Of a DNA stretch of 64,000 bases, positions 33,829-41,845 are shown piece after piece (within the stretch, counting starts at the first letter, position 1; each line of letters starts with the position of its first letter). The position numbers were made by a program, and so were the translations under genes. This DNA is from JABILX01 sp041648305 (GTDB lineage: Bacteria; Patescibacteriota; Gracilibacteria; UBA1369; LOWO2-01-FULL-3), in assembly GCA_041648305.1 (NCBI GenBank), contig JBAZPI010000002.1:17784-81783 (forward strand), given 5' to 3'. The notes below the pieces were generated by a model that saw nothing but the letters and a program-made list of their open reading frames with translations, made no database searches and was not told the DNA's origin.

Positions 33829-36566
33829 AATTTTGTCACTTCGGTATTTGTATAATAATATTTTAAAATTTCCTTGTAACTGTAGCCGTTTTGAGCCATT
33901 CCTTTTGCTCCACAACCACTCATTCCGACTCCATGCCCGCTTTGCGCGGCGCCTTGGCAATATGAATCATCAACCGAAATTAAATACGGCGCGTTCCAAT
34001 CCCATACCTCTAGGGCGCTTTTCGTCTTGCCGTCGCTTGAGCTGAAATATGGGGTTTTTATCAGTTGGCCGCCGTATGTGACCACTTCACCTTCCGTGTC
34101 TTCAACCGCTTTTACGACGTTCGGCGCGCGCGATTCATATCCGTAGCCCAAGTATTTTTGGCAGATTGCCGGGTCGTCGTTCAGATCGTAGGGCTTGCCC
34201 GGGAATTTTTCGGCGTAGTGCATGTAGAATTTCGCGTATGAGCGGGCTGCGATAGAAATTGCTTTTATTTTTTCAGTGGGCTCCGAGTTCGGTTCTTCCG
34301 CCAAGCCTTTGAGGTAATCCTCAAGTGGGAGTTCGTTGATCACCGTATATTCGCCATCGATAATTTGAAATTCAAGTGTCCCACGGAATTTATTGTCATT
34401 GTACGAGCTGTCCCACGAGGAGGTTCTGTCAAAATTTTTAATCTCCAAATATGCATCTTCTTTAGCCTTCGCTTTGTATGAGCTGCTGTTTTCGAGTGTT
34501 GCTTCCTCCCCTGCTTTGATTGTTTTGAGTTTCTCTCCTTTGCTGTTGTAGAGGTAAAATTCTTTATTGCTTGTGACTACCGGATGGTCGTAAAAACTTA
34601 TTCTAACCCTTACGTTCCCGCCTTTGTCCTGTGAGAGCTCCTGATCCGTCACGTTTACGTGCTCTGCATCGTAAGCGTAAACTTCGCTTTTGTCGGCTTC
34701 AGAGGGCTGCACCGAAACAATATCGTAATGGATCGAAATTCTTTTTTGCACAAAACGTTTCCCATTGATTTTCGGGATGATCACAAACGGTCGGTCGGTT
34801 TTGAGGGTTGCATTTTTGCTAACTTTGATTACCACGTCTATTTCTATCGTCTCTCCCGGCTTCACTTGTTTTTTCGTGAAAGATTTATTTGTGACCGTTA
34901 TATCGTTGTCTTTTATGTAACCAAGTGTAATGTTTTTTGTATCCCAAGTTTCGGATCCTATATTTTGAATTCTTGCCCACAGCGTGTAGGTCGCTCCTTT
35001 TTCAAATTGATTCAGCGTGGTCTGTCTAATCAAATCTCCTGCGTATCCAGTTTTACTTATCAGTGTTGAGTATTTGATATCATCACCATTTAGTTCGCCG
35101 CCTCCTTTCAAGATCACGTGGAGCTGTTCCGAATATGCGCCATATTCTCCCGGGGCTTCATAAACAACTTTAAACGTGCCGGTCTCCCCTTTTGCAACTT
35201 TCCCCTCTTGCAAAAAACCTACAGGCTTATTACCTATTCTCAAATAAGCTTTGTTTTTGCCAATCCTGGTCCAAGTGATATTCCCTGTGTTTTTCAGTTT
35301 GACCAATCCTTCAAATTTTTCTCCTTTTTGCATTGTTGAAGGCAGCTTGTCGTATGATATCAGGTCGTAGGTGTATATCGGCATGTTGACTTTCACCGGA
35401 AGAACTTTGTAGTCGCTCAGTTTTTTTCCTTCATTTACGACGAGTGTTAAATCGAGAAATACCAAATTACTTTTGGTCTTTGATTTAATTTTAAATGTGA
35501 ATGTTCCTGTTTTCCCCGGAGCCACACTTTTTTCTTTCATCATCGCCAGCTTCACTCCACTTCTTTCCGGAAACTCCACAATTTGCTCATTGTCGAGATT
35601 TTTGTTCACAACCAGAAACGTTTCACTGTTCCAGGTTTTCTTGCCGATGTTTTCAAATTTGATGGTGACTGTTTTCGTTTCCTGAGGTTCCATTTCGAGA
35701 TAGTATGTGCTCGATTTATCTATAAAATCATAGTCTTTGACAAATTTGGGCTTGTCTTCGTCATTGATGCTTTTTGCCATACTTGCGATCATCGGGATGA
35801 TGTCATAGAGATTATTGCCCGGGCACGTGGTGTCCATGATGTCGCGATGCCCCATCACATTTGCGCGAATGCTCCCTCTGAATGTTCCATATCCTTCCGG
35901 ATTGATGTTGTGAATTTTTGATTTAATTGAAATCAGTTTCGCGAGCGAGTTTATTGCCGCTTGCGGGACTTCCTCTCCGTTTTCATCGTAGCTGCCAAGA
36001 ATTGCGATTCCTATGGATCCGATGTTTCCCGGGCCGGCGTGGCCTCCGACTACGCCTTCGCCTCCATATCTGCCTTCGTACACGCGACCTTGTTGATCAA
36101 TGATGTAGTTGTATCCGATATCGCCCCATCCTCTTGTAAATGAGTGATAATGATAAATGTCTCTTATTGCTTGTTTTGGGTTGTCCAAATTGCTTGTTGT
36201 TTCCGTGTGGTGAATTATAAATTTTGTAACTTGTTCCGGATATTCCGGCGGCCATTTGAATGCGCGACCAAGCGAGTCGTGAGTGACAGTTCGCGAAATT
36301 TCTAATTCATCAGCGTAGGTTTCAGCGAAGTTTTCGTCCAATTCTATGAGATCCGGTTCCGAATCGTTGTTTTCCAAAAACAAATAGCTTTCATCCGCCC
36401 CCCACTCCTCTCGCGAGATGATGTCTTTTTCGGATTCGAAATATGAGGCTGCGAACGCGGTTTGCGTTGGCGACGCTAGTAGCGCGGTTTGTGTCGCCAG
36501 CGCGGTTAACGCAAAAACTGATATGAGGAGTGATTTCAGGGGTGATTTTGGGAGGAATCTGTTCAT
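33822..36566 (-). CDS. N-acetylmuramoyl-L-alanine amidase fused to SpoIID-type lytic transglycosylase
   Basis: 914 aa, exported (signal SLLISVFALTALATQTALLA). An Amidase_2/PGRP domain spans about 95-280 (FIIHHTETT, GWGDIGYNYIID, GHRDIMDTTCPGN with zinc ligands). Three NPCBM/Ig-like beta domains follow (about 290-640), then a SpoIID domain to the C-terminus (LPLEDYLKGLAEEPNSEPTE, KAISIAARSYA, GHGVGMSGCGAKGMA). The two enzymes cleave the peptide stem and the glycan strand of peptidoglycan, normally as separate proteins in sporulation. Here they are one surface enzyme heading the tsaB-rsmI-pilin operon; it could open the wall for pili or division. Confidence 0.9.
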   Translation of the reverse strand: MNRFLPKSPLKSLLISVFALTALATQTALLASPTQTAFAASYFESEKDIISREEWGADESYLFLENNDSEPDLIELDENFAETYADELEISRTVTHDSLGRAFKWPPEYPEQVTKFIIHHTETTSNLDNPKQAIRDIYHYHSFTRGWGDIGYNYIIDQQGRVYEGRYGGEGVVGGHAGPGNIGSIGIAILGSYDENGEEVPQAAINSLAKLISIKSKIHNINPEGYGTFRGSIRANVMGHRDIMDTTCPGNNLYDIIPMIASMAKSINDEDKPKFVKDYDFIDKSSTYYLEMEPQETKTVTIKFENIGKKTWNSETFLVVNKNLDNEQIVEFPERSGVKLAMMKEKSVAPGKTGTFTFKIKSKTKSNLVFLDLTLVVNEGKKLSDYKVLPVKVNMPIYTYDLISYDKLPSTMQKGEKFEGLVKLKNTGNITWTRIGKNKAYLRIGNKPVGFLQEGKVAKGETGTFKVVYEAPGEYGAYSEQLHVILKGGGELNGDDIKYSTLISKTGYAGDLIRQTTLNQFEKGATYTLWARIQNIGSETWDTKNITLGYIKDNDITVTNKSFTKKQVKPGETIEIDVVIKVSKNATLKTDRPFVIIPKINGKRFVQKRISIHYDIVSVQPSEADKSEVYAYDAEHVNVTDQELSQDKGGNVRVRISFYDHPVVTSNKEFYLYNSKGEKLKTIKAGEEATLENSSSYKAKAKEDAYLEIKNFDRTSSWDSSYNDNKFRGTLEFQIIDGEYTVINELPLEDYLKGLAEEPNSEPTEKIKAISIAARSYAKFYMHYAEKFPGKPYDLNDDPAICQKYLGYGYESRAPNVVKAVEDTEGEVVTYGGQLIKTPYFSSSDGKTKSALEVWDWNAPYLISVDDSYCQGAAQSGHGVGMSGCGAKGMAQNGYSYKEILKYYYTNTEVTKLW

Positions 36567-36658
36567 TTCTTTTTTATTATTGAGGGGACGGGCGGACTCT
36601 TTAGGGATTCTCCGGTCGATTATACAAAATCCCGGAAAAAGTCGCCAGTAGGACTAGG

Positions 36659-36790
36659 TTTTCCCGGGGAAAATTTTACAGGTTAGAGTTTACAGGTTGG
36701 CACATTTCCCCGGGGAAAATGTGCTGGATTTCCCCGGGGAAAGTTTTACAGGTTGGAATTTACAGGTTGAACCATTTCCCCGGGGAAAAG
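36659..36790. repeat. Duplicated palindrome array (CCCCGGGG / TTTACAGGTT)
   Basis: Four palindromes of the form TTTCCCCGGGGAAA (the first lacks one C) are centred near 36666, 36712, 36736 and 36782, spaced 46, 24 and 46 bp. Between each outer pair lie two direct copies of TTTACAGGTT, 14 bp apart (36675, 36689; 36745, 36759). The whole is a tandem duplication of a unit of about 70 bp. It lies in a 572-bp gap without genes, upstream of the small RNA. Confidence 0.85.
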
Positions 36791-36844
36791 CGCCGAGCTT
36801 CCCCACGAAAATTCGTAATTTGCCCCAAAAACGATTTTCGGCCC

Positions 36845-36873
36845 TTGTTTTTTCTGCGTTTTTATGCTACTAT
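36845..36873 (+). promoter_or_regulatory. Promoter of the putative small RNA
   Basis: TTGTTT (36845-36850), 17-bp spacer, TACTAT (36868-36873); start expected near 36880. Confidence 0.65.
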
Positions 36874-36879
36874 ATTAGT

Positions 36880-37061
36880 GTTAGATGATGATTTTTTGAC
36901 TTCGGTTAGATTCTCATCGTCTGGCATCGGTTCTCTTCTCTTTTCCTTCGGGATTTGAGAGGAAAGCCCCTCCGGTATTCTCTCGATCACTTCGGTGGTC
37001 TGGAAAGTACCACAGAAAACAGGTCCAAAATGTCATTTATCTTGACATTCGGGCCTGTTTT
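36880..37061 (+). ncRNA. Putative structured small RNA, about 182 nt
   Basis: No protein frame is convincing here. The sequence folds into a row of hairpins, three of them closed by C(UUCG)G tetraloops: 36884-36921 (8-bp outer stem GATGATGA/TCATCGTC), about 36931-36965 (TTCT...TTCC-TTCG-GGAT...GAGAGGAA), and 36974-37011 (GGTA/TACC around GATCAC-TTCG-GTGGTC). A terminator hairpin follows (37016-37061). The segments GAGGAAAG and GGAAAGTACCACAGAAAACA recall conserved pieces of RNase P RNA, but the rest of RNase P RNA, including its 3' conserved part, is absent. I do not recognise the family. Confidence 0.6.
37016..37061 (+). terminator. Intrinsic terminator of the small RNA
   Basis: AAAACAGG pairs with CCTGTTTT, continued by TCC/GGG and AATGTCA/TGACATT with a seven-base loop, about 18 bp in all, ending in TTTTC. 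Confidence 0.75.
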
Positions 37062-37138
37062 CATTTACAGTCCAGCCTTGCGGGGGCAGGATCCCATTGC
37101 ACAAGCTTTTATTTGATATTTGATCGCCATAACAATTT

Positions 37139-38416
37139 ATGCAGGAATCGTTTAACTTGAAGTATCGCAAGTCGAACTTCTCTGATCGCGTACTCATTGA
37201 GAAAGAAGGGGAAATCATTATTTATGACAAGGGTTTTCGTTTGAAAGGAAAAGGAGCCGGAGATAAGGGTGAGTTCATCAATTACTCTGATATCAAAGAG
37301 TTTTTTTACAAAAGCGACAGACTCTTTTTTATAACTTTTGCGAAGTCCAAATATACTTTGAGCAATGCAGGGACAGCTTTTGAGGAATTTTTAAGAGCGA
37401 TTTATAAAATGAGAAATGAGTACTTGGTCGACGCCTTGTTCATGAAGCAAGGGAAACTCAAATCCGAGTTTGATGGAAGTTTTGAACGATTCAGCAAGTT
37501 CAGTAAGCCGATCAACAAAGGAAAGGCGAAGCTGCGGTTGTATGAAGGGAGTTTAGTTGTTGTTCCCGAAATTCAAGACGTGTTTGGGCTTAATTTTAAT
37601 TTCGTGAATTTTCACGAGTTTGATGAGGACGAATACAATTTGAAGATCACAATGGATGACGGAAGTTTTGTTGTTTTTGCACAGCTTTCGAATGACTTCG
37701 AACTTTTTCAGGAAACTGTTGATAGCCTTCTTGGCGGATTGTATGAAACAATTGTGAACGATGATTTGAAAGAGGTTTTTTACGGATTTGACGCCGGTAC
37801 GCTTTTGAAATTTGCGTTTAAAGTAAGAGGGGGGAAATCGATCAGTTTAAAAGAGGTCCAAAAAATTGATAAAGATTTGGCCGGTAAACTTCTTGAAGTT
37901 TTCTTTGATGATGAAATCGCGAAGAAGAAGTTTGAATTGTTTGAAGACATGACAGACGAATATGCCCGATTTTTTGGGATAGCGCGCGATCCTATCACTA
38001 GAGATGGGTTCATTAGGTGGGTTATGTACGCGATCCCCGAGAACAATGTTGTTACTTTCACTATTTTGCCGAAGCTTTATCCGAATTTGAGAGAGAATGA
38101 AAAACCGGAAAATAATCAGCCGGTTCTCCATGACACATATTTTTTCAAAATAATAATGGAAAAGGGGTTCCCTTCCGATAAAGTTGGCGATAAGGTTTTG
38201 GAAATTGAGCAGACGTTGGTTAATTTACATTTTGCGAAGGATCCTTGTTATAAGGACAAAAGAGAACTTAAAAATTCTCCTTATAAATACGCGATTCGCA
38301 AGCTTCCTTATTTGAGGATTTTGAGAAAATCTTTTTCCGGCAGGGCCGCAGCTTCGGACGCTACGGAGTGGACTAAACAAGCAAAAGAAATTATGGAAAG
38401 GTCTAGACTTTTATAA
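37139..38416 (+). CDS. Hypothetical protein, 425 aa
   Basis: A soluble protein without signal peptide or membrane segment and rich in Phe, Lys and Asp. The first 300 residues seem to consist of beta-rich, PH-like segments (IIIYDKGFRLKG, INYSDIKEFFYKSDRLFFIT; LRLYEGSLVVVPEI...LKITMDDGSFVVFAQL). The C-terminal part contains HDTYFFKIIMEKGFPSDKVG. I do not recognise it. It is followed 16 bp later by trxA on the same strand. Confidence 0.65.
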   Translation: MQESFNLKYRKSNFSDRVLIEKEGEIIIYDKGFRLKGKGAGDKGEFINYSDIKEFFYKSDRLFFITFAKSKYTLSNAGTAFEEFLRAIYKMRNEYLVDALFMKQGKLKSEFDGSFERFSKFSKPINKGKAKLRLYEGSLVVVPEIQDVFGLNFNFVNFHEFDEDEYNLKITMDDGSFVVFAQLSNDFELFQETVDSLLGGLYETIVNDDLKEVFYGFDAGTLLKFAFKVRGGKSISLKEVQKIDKDLAGKLLEVFFDDEIAKKKFELFEDMTDEYARFFGIARDPITRDGFIRWVMYAIPENNVVTFTILPKLYPNLRENEKPENNQPVLHDTYFFKIIMEKGFPSDKVGDKVLEIEQTLVNLHFAKDPCYKDKRELKNSPYKYAIRKLPYLRILRKSFSGRAAASDATEWTKQAKEIMERSRLL

Positions 38417-38432
38417 TTTAACCATTTTAAAA

Positions 38433-38762
38433 ATGTCAGTACATTTTAGTGATGAGAACTTCGATGAGGAAGTGCTAAGGGCTGAAAAGCCAGTGATTGT
38501 TGATTTTTACGCTGAATGGTGCGGGCCGTGCAAAATGATGGGACCTGTGATTGACGAATTGGCTGAGGAGATGAAAGACACGTGGGTTATTGGCAAAATA
38601 AATGTTGATGAATCGCCGAATACGGCGGGCAAATATGGAGTTCAAAGTATACCGACTGTTATTTTCTTCAATAAGGGCGAAGAAGTTGGGCGCAGTATCG
38701 GATTTCAGAGCAAAGAGGCACTGAAGGCGAAGATGATTGGGGAACCTCTGAAAAACGCGTAA
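38433..38762 (+). CDS. trxA: Thioredoxin
   Basis: 109 aa. A cytoplasmic disulfide reductase with the active site WCGPCK (C30, C33), VDFYAEWCGPCK context, and the cis-proline segment YGVQSIPTVIFF. Length and motifs are fully standard. Thioredoxin reductase is not in the window. It converges on rnhA; a hairpin at 38792-38811 separates them. Confidence 0.97.
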   Translation: MSVHFSDENFDEEVLRAEKPVIVDFYAEWCGPCKMMGPVIDELAEEMKDTWVIGKINVDESPNTAGKYGVQSIPTVIFFNKGEEVGRSIGFQSKEALKAKMIGEPLKNA

Positions 38763-38791
38763 TGCTGTGTCGATTTCGGAGCTTCCTTGTC

Positions 38792-38811
38792 GCCGTACAG
38801 GTTCGTACGGC
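38792..38811. terminator. Hairpin between trxA and rnhA
   Basis: GCCGTAC-AGGTTC-GTACGGC, perfect 7-bp stem between two converging genes. No T tract, so termination is only suggested by position. Confidence 0.5.
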
Positions 38812-38885
38812 TCCTGCGTAACCTCCTCATCTCCTTGCATTCCATCGTTTTTCAGAGGTTCCTTAGGTGAGTACGCAGGTTCTCA

Positions 38886-39326
38886 CTAGGCTTTTTTTGC
38901 CGCTGAAAGAGCCAGGCGGTCGACTTTAAGATTATGTTTGTCTTCGTGGTGAGCCTTTACCCAATCCCATTTAATATTAAGCCAAGCTGAAAGCTTTTCA
39001 ATTTCAGCCCAAAGATCTTGGTTCTTTTTCTTTTTCCAGCCTGAGTTGAGCGTTTGGACAATGAGGTTTGAGTCTATAAAGAATTGGATTTGGATGTTTT
39101 GGATTTGGTCACGCCCATATTTTTTGTGGAGATATTTTAGAGCTTCAATGACGGCCATCATTTCCATCCGGTTGTTTGTCGTATCTTTTGTGTGGCCGGA
39201 GAGGGCGATTTCTTTTCCGTCGCCGGTTCCACCGCTTTCTGTGATGATTGCCGCCCAGCCTCCGGGACCAGGATTCCCGAGACAACTGCCGTCTGTATAT
39301 ATTTTTACTGTTTTGCTTTCAGCCAT
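38886..39326 (-). CDS. rnhA: Ribonuclease HI
   Basis: 146 aa from ATG 39326. It removes RNA from RNA-DNA hybrids. The catalytic residues are D12 (YTDGSC), E55 (NNRMEMMA), D85 (FFIDSN) and D136 (KVDRLA). The basic stretch GWKKKKNQDLW corresponds to the substrate-binding handle. A longer frame to 39374 adds 16 residues of poor quality. It is divergent from rlmH with 68 bp between starts. Confidence 0.95.
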   Translation of the reverse strand: MAESKTVKIYTDGSCLGNPGPGGWAAIITESGGTGDGKEIALSGHTKDTTNNRMEMMAVIEALKYLHKKYGRDQIQNIQIQFFIDSNLIVQTLNSGWKKKKNQDLWAEIEKLSAWLNIKWDWVKAHHEDKHNLKVDRLALSAAKKA

Positions 39327-39394
39327 TTTGGTATGATTCGTGCCAGTGATTTGTGTCGGCTTAGAATTTACCATAAGACAATATCCGAAGCGAA

Positions 39395-39862
39395 ATGAAA
39401 ATCCAAGTTATACAAGTCGGGAAAAATAAGGATCGTTATATCGAGGAAGGCGTGAAAGAATTTTCGAAGCGCTTGCAACAGTTTTGCAATATAGAAATAA
39501 GCACTTTGCAAGGAGCCGATGTCGGCGTGAATATGCCGCGTGAAAAAATTGTGGCTGACGAGAGCATGAGGGTGGCTCGCATGATACCGCGTGACGCTTT
39601 TGTTGTTGTTTTGGATGAGAAGGGAAAGGAGCTAAATTCAGTTGAGTTTTCTGGAATTCTTGAGAAGGCCAAAGATATGGGGCAAACTTTGGTTTTCGTT
39701 ATTGGCGGGGCCTTTGGGCTTTCTTCCAACTTGAAGGGAAGCGCGAATTTATTACTTTCCATGTCGAAAATGACTTTCACTCACCAAATGATTAGGCCTT
39801 TTTTGCTTGAACAAATTTATCGCGGATTTTGTATTTTGGGAGGCAAAGAGTATCATTATTGA
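39395..39862 (+). CDS. rlmH: 23S rRNA pseudouridine-1915 N3-methyltransferase
   Basis: 155 aa, the family length. SPOUT-fold methyltransferase acting on the helix-69 pseudouridine of 70S ribosomes. Conserved VVLDEKGKELNSVEFS, FVIGGAFGLS and the C-terminal MTFTHQMIRPFLLEQIYRGF segment are intact. Confidence 0.96.
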   Translation: MKIQVIQVGKNKDRYIEEGVKEFSKRLQQFCNIEISTLQGADVGVNMPREKIVADESMRVARMIPRDAFVVVLDEKGKELNSVEFSGILEKAKDMGQTLVFVIGGAFGLSSNLKGSANLLLSMSKMTFTHQMIRPFLLEQIYRGFCILGGKEYHY

Positions 39863-39884
39863 AGTTTAAGATAAATAATTTGTT

Positions 39885-41828
39885 ATGAAAAAATCATCGA
39901 TATTGATCGGATTTATAGCCGCCATAGTTGCTCTTATTTATTTTAGTCCGCAAGAGCTTATGCAGGTGTCCATACAGACGGCTTTGGAGGAAACCGAGTC
40001 CGCCAAGGATAGCGACATTGAGATTCCGCCCACTTTGCCTGAAGAGGGGGCCGTGGTTGAGCCTGAGGAGGAATTGCCGCCTGCGGCGGCTACCGACGAA
40101 ACAAAATTTCTCTTCAAGTCCTACATGATTCAAGCGAAGTTTTTTGAGAGGGCTTTTAAGTTTGCTAAAGAGTCCGGGGATTTCGAGGGTGCGTTGGATG
40201 ACAAAGCTTACGCCGGAATACTCCCCCATCATTTAATACATTCGGATTTTATCGCCGGTTATTTTGCCAAGTTGGCGGCAACGCAAGACATAAGTACATT
40301 TATTGTGATTGGGCCCAATCATTTTGATCGTGGGGAAGAGTCGATTGCCGTTTCAAAATACGGTTATTCCACGCCTTATGGTGAATTGGAGGTCAATTCC
40401 GATATTGTGAACGCTTTATTGGATGGGGATTATGCCGGATGGGATGCAGGCGCGTTTGACGAGGAGCATTCGATCAGTTCGCTTGTTCCTTATATTAAGC
40501 GAAATTTCCCGAATGCGAAAATTGTCCCGATCACATTGAAGTACAGAAATTTGGATGAAAATTTGGACGAGTTGGTTGCGGATTTGACGGAGCTATTGGG
40601 ACCGAATGATTTTGTTTTGGGCAGCATCGATTTTTCGCATTATATGTGGCAGAACGTTGCTGATTTTCACGATGAACTTTCGCGGACGGTAATTGAGACT
40701 TTTGATTTTGATCAAATTGATGAATTGGAAATTGATTCAAGGCCGTCTTTGTATACGGTCATGAGATACGCTGAAAGTATTGGCGCGGAGAAAGCTGAAA
40801 TTGTCGCCCATACAAATAGCGCTGATAAAGTTGGCGGGAAAGATTGGATCGATAAGACTACAAGTCATTTTTATATTGCGTTTGAGGAAGGAGATCCTTC
40901 CGATGAAAGGGCTGTCACCGTTATGGCTCTTGGCGATATTATGATGGGAAGATATGTGAGAACGTTGATGGAAATGGAGAATAACAATGAGAGATCTTTT
41001 GAGCTGATCAGGGGGGATGAGGACAGGTTTTTTTATGGGGCTGATGTGTTTTTTGGAAATTTGGAGGGACCGATTCAGGGAGCGGGATTTCCCAGTAGAA
41101 CGTCTCTGATTTTTGGCTTTCACGAGGATACTGCGCCACTTCTTTCCAAGTTTGGGTTTGATGTATTTTCGATAGCCAACAATCATATTTTGAACCAAGG
41201 ATGGGATGGGTTTGATTCAACTGTGCAAAATTTGCAGAGTGCCGGAGTTTCAGCATGCGGCCATCCTACCGAGGTAGTTCCGGGTGCCGTTGTGTATAAA
41301 ACTTTTGGTGATAAAGAGATTGCGTTTATATGCTTCGATGATGTCGGGCATAGATTGGATATGGATTCTGCAGTTTCGTTGGTTGATGATGTTGATGATG
41401 ATGTTGATTTTACGATTGTTTCGATCCATTGGGGGTTTGAATATGTGCATACACCGAACAATTACAGGCAGGTTGACCCAGCCCATAGATTTGTCGATGC
41501 CGGGGCAGATGTGATAATTGGGCATCATCCTCATGTCGTGCAGACTTTTGAAATTTATAATGGGGTACCCATTTTCTATTCGCTCGGTAATTTTATATTT
41601 GATCAATATTGGTCGTATGATACGCAGGAACAATTGGGGGTAGGAATTGTTTTGGGCGATGAAACGACGAAATTTTATTTATTTCCCATGCATAGTGACC
41701 AAAGCAGGCCTTATTTAATGAATAAAGAGGAGAAAGAGCATTTCTATGATCGATTTATTAGTTGGGGCGGATATGATGAGGCCATGCAGGCTCAGATAAG
41801 GAGTAGCGTGGTTGAGATTCAGAGATAA
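39885..41828 (+). CDS. MEMO (AmmeMemoRadiSam B)-CapA fusion protein
   Basis: 647 aa, with an N-terminal signal or anchor helix (SSILIGFIAAIVALIYFSP). Residues about 70-315 match the MEMO/AMMECR1-associated B family (AGILPHHLIHSDFIAGYFAK, FIVIGPNHFD, GSIDFSHYM, HTNSADK), a metal-binding dioxygenase-like fold. Residues about 330-600 match the CapA/PgsA poly-gamma-glutamate capsule domain, a calcineurin-like fold (VTVMALGDIMMGR, FGNLEGPI, FSIANNHILNQG, IVSIHWGFEY, VIIGHHPHVVQ, YSLGNFIFD). The fusion suggests a surface enzyme for polymer synthesis or modification; substrate unknown. Highly acidic N-terminal linker. Confidence 0.88.
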   Translation: MKKSSILIGFIAAIVALIYFSPQELMQVSIQTALEETESAKDSDIEIPPTLPEEGAVVEPEEELPPAAATDETKFLFKSYMIQAKFFERAFKFAKESGDFEGALDDKAYAGILPHHLIHSDFIAGYFAKLAATQDISTFIVIGPNHFDRGEESIAVSKYGYSTPYGELEVNSDIVNALLDGDYAGWDAGAFDEEHSISSLVPYIKRNFPNAKIVPITLKYRNLDENLDELVADLTELLGPNDFVLGSIDFSHYMWQNVADFHDELSRTVIETFDFDQIDELEIDSRPSLYTVMRYAESIGAEKAEIVAHTNSADKVGGKDWIDKTTSHFYIAFEEGDPSDERAVTVMALGDIMMGRYVRTLMEMENNNERSFELIRGDEDRFFYGADVFFGNLEGPIQGAGFPSRTSLIFGFHEDTAPLLSKFGFDVFSIANNHILNQGWDGFDSTVQNLQSAGVSACGHPTEVVPGAVVYKTFGDKEIAFICFDDVGHRLDMDSAVSLVDDVDDDVDFTIVSIHWGFEYVHTPNNYRQVDPAHRFVDAGADVIIGHHPHVVQTFEIYNGVPIFYSLGNFIFDQYWSYDTQEQLGVGIVLGDETTKFYLFPMHSDQSRPYLMNKEEKEHFYDRFISWGGYDEAMQAQIRSSVVEIQR

Positions 41829-41840
41829 ATGTGGTACAAT
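41812..41840 (+). promoter_or_regulatory. Promoter giving a leaderless mRNA
   Basis: TTGAGA (41812-41817), 17-bp spacer, TACAAT (41835-41840), five bases to ATG 41846. It overlaps the end of the MEMO-CapA gene. Confidence 0.55.
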
Positions 41841-41845
41841 ATAAT

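Noticed and set aside
36880..37061. Calling the small RNA a true RNase P RNA (rnpB)
   Set aside because: Only two short stretches resemble conserved parts; the length is about half of normal and the 3' conserved region that pairs to form P4 is not found.
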